DNA of 64,000 nt from Limnanthes douglasii subsp. nivea (taxonomy: Eukaryota > Streptophyta > Magnoliopsida > Brassicales > Limnanthaceae), in contig JAUPFV010000003.1 in NCBI GenBank assembly GCA_036936605.1, positions 151,870,997-151,934,996 on the forward strand. The letters are read 5' to 3'. Under the pieces are notes generated by a model. It did no database searches. It had not been told where the DNA came from and saw nothing but the letters and a program-made list of their open reading frames with translations. Each line of letters begins with the position of its first letter. Within the stretch, counting starts at the first letter, position 1. The translations under genes and the position numbers were made by a program. This document shows positions 1 through 12,430 of the stretch, in pieces.

Positions 1-1155
1 ATCAAACTCCTCCATTGGTAGAGGAATCCTGGAGAGCCTTGAAGCCATGATACTGGCCATGAGGGTGTACCAGGCATTGGGGCTCAGTTGGCTCGGACAG
101 AGCTTTATCAGATGGAAGTATCTCACAATTTCAGGGTCCAGAGGGAATCTAAGCCCCCAGTTGAACAACTCCGTGAAGATTACAATTTCGCTCAACTTGC
201 AGTCCATGGGAGTCTCTAAGTTTATGGGGATCCTTATCTTTATGTTCTCCGGAATTCCCCACTTTGTGCGCATCCGGCCCAGTTCAGCTGTGTGGATGAA
301 TGCGTAGTTAATTTTTTGCAGGGCGAGGAGGTACTTGACACTGACCTTGTGAAAACAAGGTCCCACCCTTCCTTCAAGACTCTCCGGCAGATCCGGATGC
401 CTCAAGCACAACTTCTCCTTGCCTTTGTCTTTTTTGGCAACAACAGCACTACTGGTCTGACCGGAGGGCTCAGACTCAAATGAAGCCTCTTCGACAGAGT
501 CCTCCATTACTTCCTCCATAATTGATGAAGGATTTTCAGTAGCAGTAGTAGGGGGAGGGTTCAAATCTGGCTCAGCCTGGTCTCCGGACTGTTGGGCTTC
601 AATGTTCCTTTGGTTTCAGGCCTCCGATTGGGGCTCTGATGCAGATGTTTCTCTTCGAAGGCTTGGACTAGTGCCCTCCAGACCGGACAGTCTGCCCTTG
701 GGAGCTCTGATGGGCACTTCTGACCCAGTGCTGCTATCTTTAGCACCCGATTTTGAAGGAGTGCTCTTAGAAGCCGGACCCTTGACCAGCCGGCCTTTCC
801 TCCGGTCGACTAACTTTTGAGGGGAGTGCGCAGTGTCTGACCCCATAGCTATGAAGGGGAAGGGTTTTTTGAAACTAGTAACGGTTACCCCTGGCTCAAC
901 AACAGGTTCCGATTCTTGAACCGAAGAACCAGAGATAATGGGGGAGATATTAGTATGAAATAACTTTTTCGGCTTGATGCCTTTTAAGGAAGAAGAACCT
1001 TGATCTGATTCTGTGGCTGAAGTCACTGGCTTGTCGACGGGTGAAACGGGTAATCCAGCTGCAATGCGTCTTTCCTTTTCGACCTTTTGAGCCTTTTCTA
1101 GTTCAGAGAGGTTGAGCCACCCACCTTTGATCAGAGCGTTCCTCGCTGTAAACAT
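1..1155 (-). pseudogene. Opposite-strand accessory gene of T1 (exon 1, partial)
   Basis: Starts at an ATG at 1155 and reads leftwards off the window. The N-terminus (MFTARNALIKGGWLNLSELE) closely matches the antisense gene of T2 at 31489. A Ser/Pro/Lys-rich linker follows, then a conserved globular region from about 390 to 1 with motifs such as KWGIPENIKIRIP and NWGLRFPLDPEIVRYFHL. That region resembles the Pfam family described as putative gypsy-type transposon (Transposase_28), found in accessory ORFs of plant Tat elements; biochemical role unknown. One in-frame TGA at 616-618 interrupts an otherwise open frame of about 385 codons. The 3' part, including the site matching the T2 intron, is outside the window. 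Confidence 0.75.
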
Positions 1156-1250
1156 AAACTATCTGGGTAAATTTTTGCTTTAGAGAGAGAAAGATTTAAG
1201 AAGTTGCAGAGTAAATATGAGAGTGATGGTAAACCAGTAGAAAGTGTTTT

Positions 1251-1430
1251 AATTTATAGTGAATCTGAAAAAGGAGTTTGATTCCTAGGAGAATTCGAAA
1301 AGATTGGTAATGATTAAAGACGGCGCTGATGTCACCATCTTTAATGAAGAGGTTGCTTTTCGAAGAAGGTGGGTTCGAAATTCAAGGTGAAAAAACGGCT
1401 GAAGCAACCAATCGGAAAGCGACACGTGTC
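1251..1430 (-). promoter_or_regulatory. Putative promoter of the T1 antisense gene
   Basis: On the minus strand upstream of the ATG at 1155 lie a TATAAATT box (1251-1258), a bZIP-type TGACATCA site (1327-1334) and a perfect palindrome GACACGTGTC containing a G-box (1421-1430). The last two start 172 and 266 bp from the ATG, identical to the spacing in T2; the TATA offset is 96 against 94. Promoter activity is inferred. Confidence 0.55.
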
Positions 1431-1593
1431 CCATGAACTCTAGCAAAAAACCGTTTGGATTCATGAAGCTTTATCAGTCCGGATAAAACCATAAGGCAAA
1501 CAGACTTGTCCAGATTAAAACTACCTCTGGCGTCGGACTGTTTTTCAGGTTTTTGACAAAAGTATTTGAACAAACACCTAAAAAAGGGGCTCC

Positions 1594-1998
1594 TGATGAG
1601 TCTGAATTCTGCTTGCTCCCCGGACAGGGACAGATCGGTCCAATGCCTCCGGACCGGACAGACCACTTCGAACACTTAGCCTATTGGACTGTTCAAACTA
1701 TGACAAAAGTACTAAAAAACCTAAACACTTCTTGACTAAGCTACTTGCTCCTCTACTAAAAAGCTCATGGGTCTTTAAACATGACCCGGGTCCATTAAAG
1801 ATGACCCGAAAACCCATAAAGCCCAAATGTAAGGGTATAAATACCCAACCACCTGCATTAAATGTGGGTAATGAAAATTAAGTACGACCAGGCTGCTTAA
1901 TTCTCCCTCTACTTTCTACTCTAAACATTAAACACCTATATACTTCTATAAAACTTCGAACAAATTACCAATTTACCCTCAGACGATAATTAACCTCA
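1594..1998 (+). repeat. 3' LTR of T1
   Basis: Begins TGATGAGTC directly after the purine-rich tract and ends at a CA near 1998. The start matches the T2 LTR starts (21883 and 31920). It shares the block with GACCCGGGTCC at about 1780-1795 and a TATA box (TATAAATA, 1836-1843) followed by an ACCCAACCA motif. The right edge is less certain because a second LTR-like segment follows at once. Confidence 0.75.
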
Positions 1999-2210
1999 CG
2001 AGACCCGAATCCATAAGTCAACCCGAAAGCCCATGTGGCCCACAATTAAGGGTATAAATACTCAACCACTTTCATTTAAAGAGGGTAATGAAAATTAAAT
2101 ACAACCAGGAAGCTCGAATCTCTCACTACAATCCATCTAAACATTAAATACCTTTGAAACACAAAAAAACTCTAGACAAAATTACCCTCAAACAAAAATA
2201 AACCTCACCA
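1999..2210 (+). repeat. Truncated second copy of the T1 LTR 3' half
   Basis: Repeats the order seen at about 1790-1998 (GACCCG-rich box, CCCA-rich box, TATAAATA, ACTCAACCA, GGGTAATGAAAATTAA, CCTCAAAC, AACCTCAC) with clear divergence. It is either an internal duplication of the LTR or a 5'-truncated LTR of another element abutting it. The divergence suggests an old event. Confidence 0.6.
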
Positions 2211-3314
2211 CACTTAACACAGACCGTGGCCCTGTCACAAAGTTTACATACTAAAATTTCATCGTTTAGGACCACAAACAATTATTTTAGTATTTTTTTT
2301 TTGCAATTTTTAAATACTTTATGAATTTAATTAAATAGCCCAGAAAGTCTAAATGTATTCAAAGTAGGGTGAGCTGTATTTTATTATTCTTTTATATTTG
2401 TGTAATTTTGGATTAGGGTTTGGAACGTTTATTTTCAAGGCACTAAAAACTTGCATCATAAATAGTTTTTGCTAATTGGAAAATTATTTTTTGAATTTTC
2501 GTAGTTCTAAAAACTCTAAGAATATGATTTATCTAGCTCTAATTCTTATTTTTACTTAACTTATATCAATCATAAATGTCTAACTGCCACGATATTTAAT
2601 TGAAGACCAAAGGGTAGAAATGTATGCAGAAACTTATGGATGAGTTTTCTGGAAAAATAGTGTTATGTTATTGCTGAAGATTAAAGTTGTTGGATCATTA
2701 CATGATAGAAATTAGTGTAGAAAAATGATGTCGAATGTATTGATTATATCTAACTCTTGAAAAAACTAATTAACAAGTGTGTTGAAGAATATGAAATTAA
2801 CGAGTCAATCGCAACCATTGACTAAGTTACCATTGTTTTAGAATGCTTGAGAAGTGAGTATGATAATACATAAGTACAACATCATTTGTCATAATCGTGG
2901 TGTTATTACCAAATGTAGTGTACAACCATATCGATGTCAGTGAAACAACGTCGTTTTGGTTGAACTGCTTTGGAAAAAAACTTGTACGCTCACTCATCAT
3001 TAATTTTATATATAGTGTAAAAGAGGTATGAAGTCGTTGCTAGATCGGTGTGAATATAAATTTCTGGAGGGAGAAATCCTTAAACCTATATGTTTTTGGG
3101 AAGAAAAGCAAGGTAGAAGATAAACATTATCATTTATAGTTGCTTCCATTAGCCCCATGTGTTATGTAACATAAGAGTAGTAAACTTCTCTCTCTTTCTT
3201 CTCTCTCTACCGCCAACTGTAACATATCTTATAATGGTAACTCTCTTGTTCTCCGACGGGGTTCAGGCCTCATGACCTGAAAACCATGGTTGCTTTCGTC
3301 CTTCTCTCTATGCC
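2211..3314. other. Intergenic, no gene recognised
   Basis: AT-rich sequence with no ORF of convincing length or homology on either strand. A CT-rich stretch lies at about 3180-3210. The last part (about 3230-3319) continues, across the C1 insertion, into 7984 onwards, so the ancestral sequence spanned both sides. Confidence 0.6.
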
Positions 3315-3319
3315 GAATA

Positions 3320-3573
3320 TGAAGTCTTAAACACCAGGATACACACACATATGAAGCAAAAGTAATGAAGTGGATATGGAAAACAAAAAACGTTACTATA
3401 AATTTGCTTAACAGAAAGGAAATACTAAACTGGTACTTAAAGAAATAAACTGCCTAAAAACAAGCAACCGCACTACCCCACTTGCTGCCTAAAAACAAAC
3501 AACTGCTACCTATCCAAATAATAACAAAACTAATTAATCTATTCCAAAATATTTATTTAGATTATTTCCAACA
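3320..3573 (-). repeat. C1 3' LTR
   Basis: 254 bp. On the element strand it begins TGTTGGAAATAATC and ends GACTTCA. It is highly similar to 7730-7983. Together with the GAATA duplication this fixes the left boundary. Confidence 0.93.
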
Positions 3574-3586
3574 TACTCCCCCTAAT

Positions 3587-5513
3587 CTAAATACTTGTCT
3601 GCACCTCCTTCATTCCAAGTAGATCACGCATTTGCTCAAACTTCACTGCTGGCATTGACTTCGTTAGGATGGCAGCTCGTTGCTCCTGTGTGTTTATATG
3701 TTTAATTATTATCTCCCTTCTTTCAACACACTCACAAATAAAATGATAACGTATATCGATATGTTTACTACGCCCATGAAAGACTGGATTCTTCGCCAAA
3801 TCAATCGCAGATTTATTGTCTATGTAAAGAACTACTGGGCGAGGTTTTGAGTTTGTCAACTAACCTAGTAAATTGTCTAGCCACACACTTTGACATGCCG
3901 CTGCAGTAACATCCATGAACTCCGCTTCACATGAGGATAATGCTACACACCTCTGCTTTTGTGATACCTATGCAATTAGACTTTCATTTAGATAGAAAGC
4001 CATCCCTCCAGTACTTCTTCTGTCCTCAATGTTACCTGCCAAGTCACTGTCGGAGTACCCTGCTAACATATAGTCTCCAGCTACTTTGGTATACATTAAC
4101 CCATAGTGTAGTGTATCTTTGATGTAACGAAATATTCGCTTTACAGCTCCCATATGCAGTACTGTAGGTCTCTCCATATACCTGCTAACTACACCAACTG
4201 AGTGTGCAATATGAGGACGTGTATGGACTAAATAACTCAAACCTCCAACAAGACTCTTAGACTGTGTAGAGTTAACAACCTTCCCCTTTTCGTCTTTCAC
4301 AATCTGAATTTTGGGCTCCATCGGATATCGAATAGAGTTGCACTCACTAAGGCCAGCCTTTTCCAATAATTTGTTTGCGTAAGCACTTTCCTTCAACTTG
4401 ATGCAGCCATCCTGACTCACTTCAATTCCCAAGTAGTAGGAGAGCTTGCCCATGTCGCTCATTTCAAACTCTGTCCCTATCTGCCTTTTGAACTTGATGA
4501 TGTTGTCAACACTTGTTCCTGTAATCAACAAGTTATCGACATATACCCCGATGATCAGAATTTCACATCCTTCGAGTTTGAAGTAAACAACATGTCCATA
4601 GGGACACTTGGTGAAGCCTAGATCCTCCAAACATCTGTTCAACCTCGAATACCAGGCCCTTGGAGCCTGTCGCAAACCATAAAGAGCCTTCAGAAGCTTG
4701 TACACCATGCGTTCTTTACCCTCCTTCACAAAACATTCAGGCTGCGTGACGAACACTATTTCCTGCAATTCTCCGATCAAAAACGCTGATTTGATGTCGA
4801 AGTGATGGACCTCCCATTCATTCCTTGCTTCTAGAGCAAAAAATAGTCTAACGGTCTCCATACATGTAACTGGAGCTAATATTTCTTCGAAATCTATCCC
4901 AGCTTTTTGTACATATCCCTTGGCTACGAGACGAGCCTTGTATTTGATGATCTGGCCATCTAAATATCGTTTGGTTTATAAACCCATTTGAGGCTGATGG
5001 GTTTGTGTCCAGCTAGTAATGTCACCAACTCCCAGGTGTGGTTCTTTTCTATGGCATCAATCTCATCCTTCATGGCCATTTCCCATTTGTGTTCACCTGC
5101 TGCCTGAACATACGTCGTAGGCTCTTCCTTCGTAGTTCCCAACAAGAGTTCTTGCTTCACCTCAATCTCTTTTGTTTGATCATACACATCACTCTACAGT
5201 CGAAAACGTCGAGGTCCACTACTTGCACTACTCTGAGAGTCATCACCGCTGCTACTTGACCTACTGCCCTGAGAATCGCCACCACCACTTGTATTGTCCT
5301 GAGAATCGCCACCACTGCTATATGTACGAACTGCACTGCTTGCAGATGTTGTCTTAGAATTACTCTCCCCCACATCTGCAAGTAGGTTGTTTCCTGTTGG
5401 TGTTGCATCGACAGTGATACTAACCACAGAGAAACTGCCTTGTTGCCAAGTGTCGAAAGCGTCTTGATTTTTCCATACCCAGGATCTATCTTCCTTAAAA
5501 ACTACATCTCGAC
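3587..5513 (-). pseudogene. C1 reverse transcriptase-RNase H (broken)
   Basis: After an acidic Ser-rich hinge (5194-5517) and the WELVTLL...LKWVYK start of the RT domain (4960-5187), a 297-codon stretch at 3968-4861 carries most of RT: HFDIKSAFLIGEL, ALYGLRQAPRAWYSRL and the active-site box reading YVDN instead of YVDD. RNase H follows with YSDSDLAGNIEDRRSTGG and, in another frame at 3587-3859, VLYIDNKSAIDLAKNP. The lost active-site Asp plus frame breaks at about 4860-4960 and 3860-3970 make it dead. Confidence 0.85.
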
Positions 5514-6844
5514 TCATAGAGATGTTTTTGTCTTCGGGATTGTATAGACGACATCCTTAGTTCCTGGTTCTCTCCCCAAGTAAATCAACATTTTACTTTG
5601 GTCATCAAGCTTGCTAGTATAAATGTTTGGTACCTTGGCATGTGCAATACAATCGAATATACAGAGATGTTCTATGTCTTGCTTGTCTCCTGTCCAGGCT
5701 TCATAAGGTGTCTTTGCTGTCAACGATCGAGTTGGGAGTCTGTTCAACATATAGACAGAATGACGTGCTGCCTCTCCCTATAAATTTGCTGGAAGTCGTT
5801 TTTCTTTCAAGAAACTTCGATTCATGGCTACAACCGTTATGTTTCTCCGTTCGACAACTCCGTTTTGTTACAGAGAATATGGGACGGTGAGATGTCTGGT
5901 AATACCTGTGCTTTCACAATAGAAGTTGAAATTATTTGAAGTGAATTCACCCCCTCGATCGGTTCTGAAAGTCTTTATCTTCTTGCACGACTCATTCTCA
6001 ACAATTGCTCGAAACCTTTTGAACACCTCCAAAGCTTAGTCTTTCCTCACCAAGAAATAAATCCACATCATCTTGCTGAAATCATCCACCAACAAAAAAA
6101 ATAGTTATTTCCAGAGGTGTAGATGGTGAGATTGGTCCGCACAAATCTCTGTATACCAGTTGTAGCATCTGTGAAGCATGAAAATTTTGTTTGACAAGGA
6201 AAATCTTTCCTTGTTTGTTTTGACATCAAGCAGCCTGTACACACGGTTTTAGGATGAACAAGTTCAGGAAGGCCATATGTCATTCTATTTTTAGACATCA
6301 ACAACATAGTTTGGAAGTTAACATGTCCTAATCTCTAGTGCCAACGCCACGATAATTCCTTAGTTTTCGAAAGTAGACATACAGCCTTGCTAGTTTCTAT
6401 CACAATCTTATATAAATGATTTACTGATCGCTTAACATTCATTATCCGCCTCCCAGTCTCGTTGTACATCCATAAATAATTACCATTAAACACAACTTTA
6501 TTTCCACTCTCTTATAATTGACCAAGACTTATGATATTATTATAGAGAGTTGGAGTGAAGTATACCTCACAAAAAAGTAATTCCTCTCCGGTTTTGCCTT
6601 TGAATATAATAGTTCCCTTTCCTTTGATTGCAACTGTTGAACCATCGCCAAATTTCACCAAACCTGTCACGCTTTCATCAGGATCCCAGAACTTGGATCG
6701 ATCCCCCGTCATGTGGTTGATGGAACCATTGTCCAGGTACCACACATTTGATACACCTAGATTCTCTACAACGCTACTAAGCTTTGGCACAATCTCTCTT
6801 TCTGCTACAAGGAGGGCGGGTTCATCATCTTTTATCTGAGTCAA
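5514..6844 (-). pseudogene. C1 protease-integrase region (broken)
   Basis: The protease part at 6512-6844 contains WYLDNGSINHMTG, matching the copia protease pocket with Asn in place of the usual Ser or Thr after Asp. Integrase fragments follow: the GCLMSKQ segment of the zinc-binding region near 6230, the catalytic core broken over several frames, and the post-core segment LNRLPTRSL with TAKTPYEAW at 5640-5750. Stops and frameshifts between fragments make the polyprotein unreadable. Confidence 0.82.
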
Positions 6845-6862
6845 GTTGACTTCTGGCTTCGA

Positions 6863-7669
6863 TTATTTGTCACGTCGTGGGCGGCTACACTCAGTTGCAT
6901 AATGAACCATCAAACCAAAGTTGAAGCATCGAACTTTACTCCTATCTCGTCCGCCTAGATTGCTGCCACTTCCTCTATTTCTCAAGCCTTGGGATTTCTC
7001 TGTCCCACATTTCTTCCTTTTTATCCACTCTTCCCTTGTGAATAAAAGTTGTCCCTTAGCGTTTTCTCGTTTTAACCGTTCCTCCTCTATCAGGAGTAAG
7101 TGTCCTCCAGTGTTTTCAACCTGTCCACAAAACCTTTCTTCGTGTGCTTTAAGAGATCCAATAATCTCTTCAACTGACATTTTCTCTAGATCACCAAACT
7201 GTTTGATAAATAAAGTGATCTGCAAGAACCGTGATGGCAAGAACCTAAGGAATTTCTTGACAACGTAATGTTCCTCAATAGTTTCGCCAAGTGTTCGAAT
7301 GTTAGTAACCAGAGTTATCAGCTTTATGGAGAAATCGTCTATGGACTCTCTTTCCTTCATGAGTAAATTCTCAGACTGAGCTTTTAAAGTTTGAACCTTA
7401 GCCTTCTTGACCTTGTCCGCTCCCAAACACATGGTTTGTATTGCCATCCATACTTCCCTTGCTGTCATGACTTGATAGATTGCAATCATCGCCATCTTAT
7501 CTACCTTGACGTCAATCGTGGCTTTGGGGTCCTTCGGTTCAACAGCATCCCAAATCCCATGTGCCTACATAAACACGCGCATTTTAAATGACTAGGTCGT
7601 GTAGTTCGTCTTCGTCAATAGTAGGTAGCTCAAACTTAACGTGCTTTCTTTCGCCTTTGCTGGTTCCAT
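6863..7669 (-). pseudogene. C1 gag (broken)
   Basis: Begins at an ATG at 7669 and is broken by stops in its first 60 codons, including a TAG where copia gag proteins usually carry Trp (after KTNYTT). From 7495 it is open for 210 codons. The middle has the capsid-like run AREVWMAIQTM and DDFSIKLITLVTNIRTLGE typical of copia gag (UBN2 type). The C-terminal zinc knuckle is damaged: CFNFGLMVHYATEC has Phe where the second Cys should be. Gag would form the virus-like particle and bind RNA; this copy should not. Confidence 0.85.
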
Positions 7670-7715
7670 TGTGTCTGTTTTTCTCGCCTTACGTCTAGGC
7701 ATTCACCACACCTTT

Positions 7716-7727
7716 GCTCTGATACCA
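7716..7727 (-). other. C1 primer binding site (tRNA-iMet)
   Basis: On the minus strand this reads TGGTATCAGAGC, the usual copia site complementary to the 3' end of initiator tRNA-Met. It lies two bases inside the 5' LTR. Confidence 0.9.
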
Positions 7728-7729
7728 AA

Positions 7730-7983
7730 TAAAGTCTTAAACACCAGGATACACACAAATATGAAGCAAAAATAATGAAGTGGATATGGAAAACCAAAAA
7801 CGTTACTATAAATTTGCTTAACATAAAGGAAATACTAAACTGGTACTTAAAGAAATAAACTGCCTAAAAACAAGCAACTGCACTACCCCACTTTCTGCCG
7901 AAAAATAAGCAACTGCTACCTATCCAAATAATACCAAAACCACTTAATTTATTTCAAACAATTTATTTAGATTATTTCCAACA
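7730..7983 (-). repeat. C1 5' LTR
   Basis: 254 bp, the same length as its partner. The terminal CA of the element strand has become TA here, a single C-to-T type change. It differs from the other LTR by scattered substitutions, indicating an insertion that is not recent. Confidence 0.93.
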
Positions 7984-7988
7984 GAATA

Positions 7989-9035
7989 AGCCTATCTGGT
8001 GTCTTCTTTCACAATCTCTGGTTTTTTTGCCAGCTTCGAATGTCGTCAACTGCAAACACCCTACTCTTTCTCGACTTGACTTTTCTTTGTTCTTGCTCTA
8101 TTATTCGCATTGGAAGCGATTTCCATCGATTTCTCTCTGGTTCTGCTATGCTCGCCGAAAGTAAATCTCTTTGGTATCTTTTCGGTGTTTCATCCTTCTT
8201 CTCCGGTAGATTTGCTAAAACCTTTACCGGGTGGTCTGTTTCTTCCGTGCTTCGCAGAGCCTTCGCAGTGGGCACAATGGTTCAGGGTGGTGCAGTTCCT
8301 CGAAGGTAAGTTTTTGGATTGCACTCGACCTTTTTAAAAAGAGGTGCAAAGGTGTAGGGCTGATCTTCAAAACTCTCGAATGGGGAGTTCTCGTCCGTGG
8401 AGCAGAGACGCACCCTCTTCAAGCATATCGTGTTTGGCGTTGACTCTGGTTAACAGTGACTGGTGCTGTGAGAGTGATGCTGGTTTTTTATATTAAAGAA
8501 TTATCGGGTACGGTTAGGGTCTAGCTCGGTGCCGAGTCTGGTTTGGCTCAGTACGACATCGACTCGGCGCAAACTCTAGTTTTGGTTATATCAAGTGAGG
8601 CACGTTATTGAGTTATGTGTGGCTTGGAGTACATAGCAAATTATGGCTCTGTTCTGGCATGGTTTGGTCAGTAGATTTGGTTATTTAAGTTTCGTTCAAA
8701 ATTATGGTGTTGCTTTGAGTAAGGGCATGTTGCTTTTCAAGCAAGTGAGGTTGTCCTCAAAACCCGTGAAAAACTCTCACGTTTTGTCTTCTTTTAGCTT
8801 TAATCACAATTTCTTTATTTGTGCAATTGGCCTTATTACCTTTGCGCCCCTTCATGTATTTTTCTTTGCTTTGTCATTCCAGATAATAAATCACATGGGT
8901 ACGCATGTGATTTATAAAGTGGACCTTTTTTTAGTTATACTCTTGTTTTCCTTATTAATAATTTAGTGTCTTATTTAAATTACTATAAGATTACGCTTTT
9001 CCCTCCCTTGAATCTCCTTTATGTTTATTAATATG
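7989..9035. other. Unassigned stretch upstream of LINE remnant
   Basis: Continues the sequence interrupted by C1. Short overlapping ORFs exist on both strands at 8009-8443 and one plus-strand ORF at 8643-8966, but none matches a family I recognise. It could be the 5' region and first ORF of the LINE whose endonuclease starts at 9036; that is inference from position only. Confidence 0.35.
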
Positions 9036-9466
9036 AAATTAGCATGTTGGAATGTTCACGGCCTAAATGATCGTGTCCGTCAAAAGGACGTCTGAGATTT
9101 TGTTTTCTCCAATAGCATTAATATGATATGTCTCCTAGAAATAAAAGTTAATACTAACAATGTTAACCTTATTATGAAAATGTTAATACTAGAAATAAAA
9201 GTTAATACTAACAATGTTTTCTCCAATACTAACAATGTTAACCTTCTTTGGTGGCACTATCTCACTAACCATCATTGCCACCACTATGGTCGTATTCGGA
9301 CTGTTTGGAACCGAAGCGTATTCAGCATTAATCCTATATATTCCTCTCCCCAGCTCATGCACTGCAACATTACCTGGACTTCCAATATAAAGAGTTTTTT
9401 CACCACCGTTATTTATGGATTCAATGACCCTCCCGAACGCTCCCCGCTGTAGAATGACTTGATCTC
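9036..9466 (+). pseudogene. LINE (L1-type) endonuclease fragment
   Basis: The reading MKLACWNVHGLNDRVRQKDV at 9036-9095 matches the start of plant L1 ORF2 endonucleases (usual form WNVRGLND...KQKEV). After a TGA at about 9096 the same frame continues DFVFSNSINMICLLEIKVN, another conserved block with the metal-binding Glu. Further on are GRIRTVWNRSVFS and FFTTVIYGFNDPPERSPLW, in the order expected for the endonuclease. A short internal duplication around 9150-9240 and the premature stop disable it. It ends abruptly at a (TAA)n tract, with no RT domain. Confidence 0.8.
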
Positions 9467-10648
<1,182 letters not shown>

Positions 10649-10858
10649 TGTGAAGAACAATTGGAGCAAAGTTCACAAGTTTGACATCAATGATGATGAG
10701 TGAGGACTTGACTAAATGAAGTAAAAACTGGAAGAAAGTCTTTTAGTCTTTGTAGTACCCTTAACAGACTTAATGGATCTTGCTATCCGAGTTTTATATT
10801 TATTCAAGAATGGCCCAGAGGCCTATTTAGCAAGCTCAAGAACCATGTCAAACTAAAG

Positions 10859-11054
10859 TGTTAGAATATTCAGTGTATTAAGTTTCTTTGTATATGTCTC
10901 TAAGTTCTCTATATATTGAGAGCCTTACTTGGGTTTGCATTATAAAAAAAAATACAAAAAGGATTGATGTTTCTTGGTAACTGATTATGCCCCCACTGTG
11001 TCTCTGTCTCTTTCAGCCGCTTCCTGCGGCTACTTCTCTCTTTGTTTTTTAACA
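10859..11054 (+). repeat. C2 5' LTR
   Basis: 196 bp, begins TGTTAGAATATTC and ends TTTTTTAACA. It contains CTATATATTGAG at about 10910, a TATA-like promoter candidate. Confidence 0.93.
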
Positions 11055-11066
11055 TGGTATCAAAGT
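11055..11066 (+). other. C2 primer binding site
   Basis: TGGTATCAAAGT immediately after the 5' LTR; the tRNA-iMet copia site with a G-to-A change at the ninth base. Confidence 0.85.
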
Positions 11067-11104
11067 ACATGTGATTCTGGGACTTCTGAACATCCTCAAC
11101 AAAG

Positions 11105-11978
11105 ATGGCTGGCAATGAAGTCGTGGTCAGTCAAATTCCTGATGAATTAAAAATGCAGATTGCTGCCATTCTGAGAAATGGTCTCGGAACACAACAACAA
11201 ACAACTAACCCCGATAATTTATCCCTAGGGATTAAACTCGGTGGTGACAACTATGCCCTATGGGAAAACCTGATGAAGAAAGAAATCTGGAGAAGTGGGA
11301 GAGGTTCTCACATTACAGGGGAGCCGACACCTCTATCCAAAACTGACAACACATATACAAGGTGGGAACAAGATGATCAATGTGTTTTCACATGGATTAT
11401 CCAGAAGCTTGAATCCAACTTGGTGAATAATGTCTCGCAATATCCAACTGCAAAAGTCCTCTGGGATGGGTTAGCCACCACATACGTTTGACCTTCATAA
11501 GAGGGTTAATTCATTAAGGCAAGGGTCCGATACACTAGAAGACTTGTGGAATAAACTGCCGAACATCTGGATGTCTATAGATAGGCGAGATCCAAACCCT
11601 ATGAAAGAACCAGAAGACATTCAGATCTACAATAAGAAGACTCAAGAACAAAGACTGTATCAATTGCTAATGACGATTAATGACAAGCTGGAACCAGTCA
11701 AGAGAGATATCCTGAAAAAGGATCATCTTCCTTCCGTGGAAACAGCATATGCTACAATACGAAGGTAAGTGGCCAAGCTTAATATACTAAAATCAAGTTC
11801 TTCTGATAGTGACTCCATTGAAATTGGAATGGGTTTGGCTGCTAAAGATTCTGCACAGAGGTTTAAATTCCGATCCAAAGGGAAAGAAGATAAATCCAAG
11901 TTGTATTGCACTCATTGTGGGATGAAGAAACACACTAAAGAGACATGTTTCCAGCTTGTTGGCTATCCAGAATGGTAG
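11105..11978 (+). pseudogene. C2 gag (frameshifted)
   Basis: The ATG at 11105 opens a 128-codon N-terminal part containing IKLGGDNYALWENLMKKEI and a TAKVLWDGL block, as in copia gag. A frame break near 11490 is followed by another frame with QGSDTLEDLWNKLPNIW and PMKEPEDIQIYNKKTQEQRL (to 11768). After an in-frame TAA the third part holds an intact CCHC knuckle, CTHCGMKKHTKETC (about 11910), followed by QLVGYPEW typical of this position. At least two lesions block a full-length Gag. Confidence 0.85.
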
Positions 11979-12101
11979 GAGGACAGTCATAAGGAGAAAA
12001 ATAACCAGCATTTCAGATCTAATGTCAAACGGGCTTCGTCTAAAAGTGGCGGTGAATATCCGACTAAAAATGAGCAAGGAAGCTGCACTGGTTTTGGAGG
12101 A

Positions 12102-12383
12102 ATGACGGCGAACTCCTATGAAAAACTTGGAGGTAAAGGGTTTGAGAAATCAATGAATTGGATCTTTGATTGCGGGGCTACAGACACCATATCTTATGAT
12201 CCTAAAGACTTTGGTGACATGTCATCTCTAAAGAAATCCCATATTGAGACTGTTAGTGGAGAAATATGTGAAGTCAAAGGGGGAGGTTCAATTATTTTTT
12301 CGGAAAAAATGGAAATTAAAAACTGCCTCTACATTTCTTCACTATCCTTAAAGTTATTATCTGTTAGTCAAGTGACAAAATAA
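12102..12383 (+). pseudogene. C2 protease remnant
   Basis: A 93-codon frame with WIFDCGATDTI, the copia aspartic protease motif (usually D-S-G-A-T) carrying Cys for Ser, followed by EVKGGGSIIF and NCLYISSLSLKLLSVSQVTK, the conserved end of the domain. A stop (TAA, 12381-12383) cuts it from integrase. Confidence 0.8.
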
Positions 12384-12430
12384 CTCAACTCAACTGTGTG
12401 GTTCTTTTGTATCCATTTTTTTGCATTTTA

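Larger units (their letters stand above)
1..1998 (+). mobile_element. Tat-lineage Ty3/gypsy element T1, 3' part only
   Basis: The 3' end of an LTR retrotransposon whose body lies left of the window. It holds the head of an opposite-strand gene, an upstream region for that gene, a polypurine tract at about 1579-1590 and one LTR. Every part has a counterpart, in the same order, in the complete element at 21883-32456, which fixes family and orientation. No sense gag or pol is visible here. No target duplication can be checked because the other end is outside the window. Confidence 0.85.
3320..7983 (-). mobile_element. Ty1/copia retrotransposon C1, decayed
   Basis: Two 254-bp LTRs flanked by the direct repeat GAATA (3315-3319 and 7984-7988) bound a minus-strand element of 4664 bp. 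Next to the 5' LTR (the right one) is a tRNA-iMet primer site; next to the 3' LTR is a G-rich polypurine tract (minus strand of about 3574-3585). Domain order read on the minus strand is gag, protease, integrase, RT, RNase H, which defines copia. Many stops and frame breaks, and an altered RT active site, make it non-autonomous. Confidence 0.93.

Noticed and set aside
2620..3310. Possible 5' gene remnant left of C1
   Set aside because: No frame of useful length, and no protein motif after joining across the C1 insertion.
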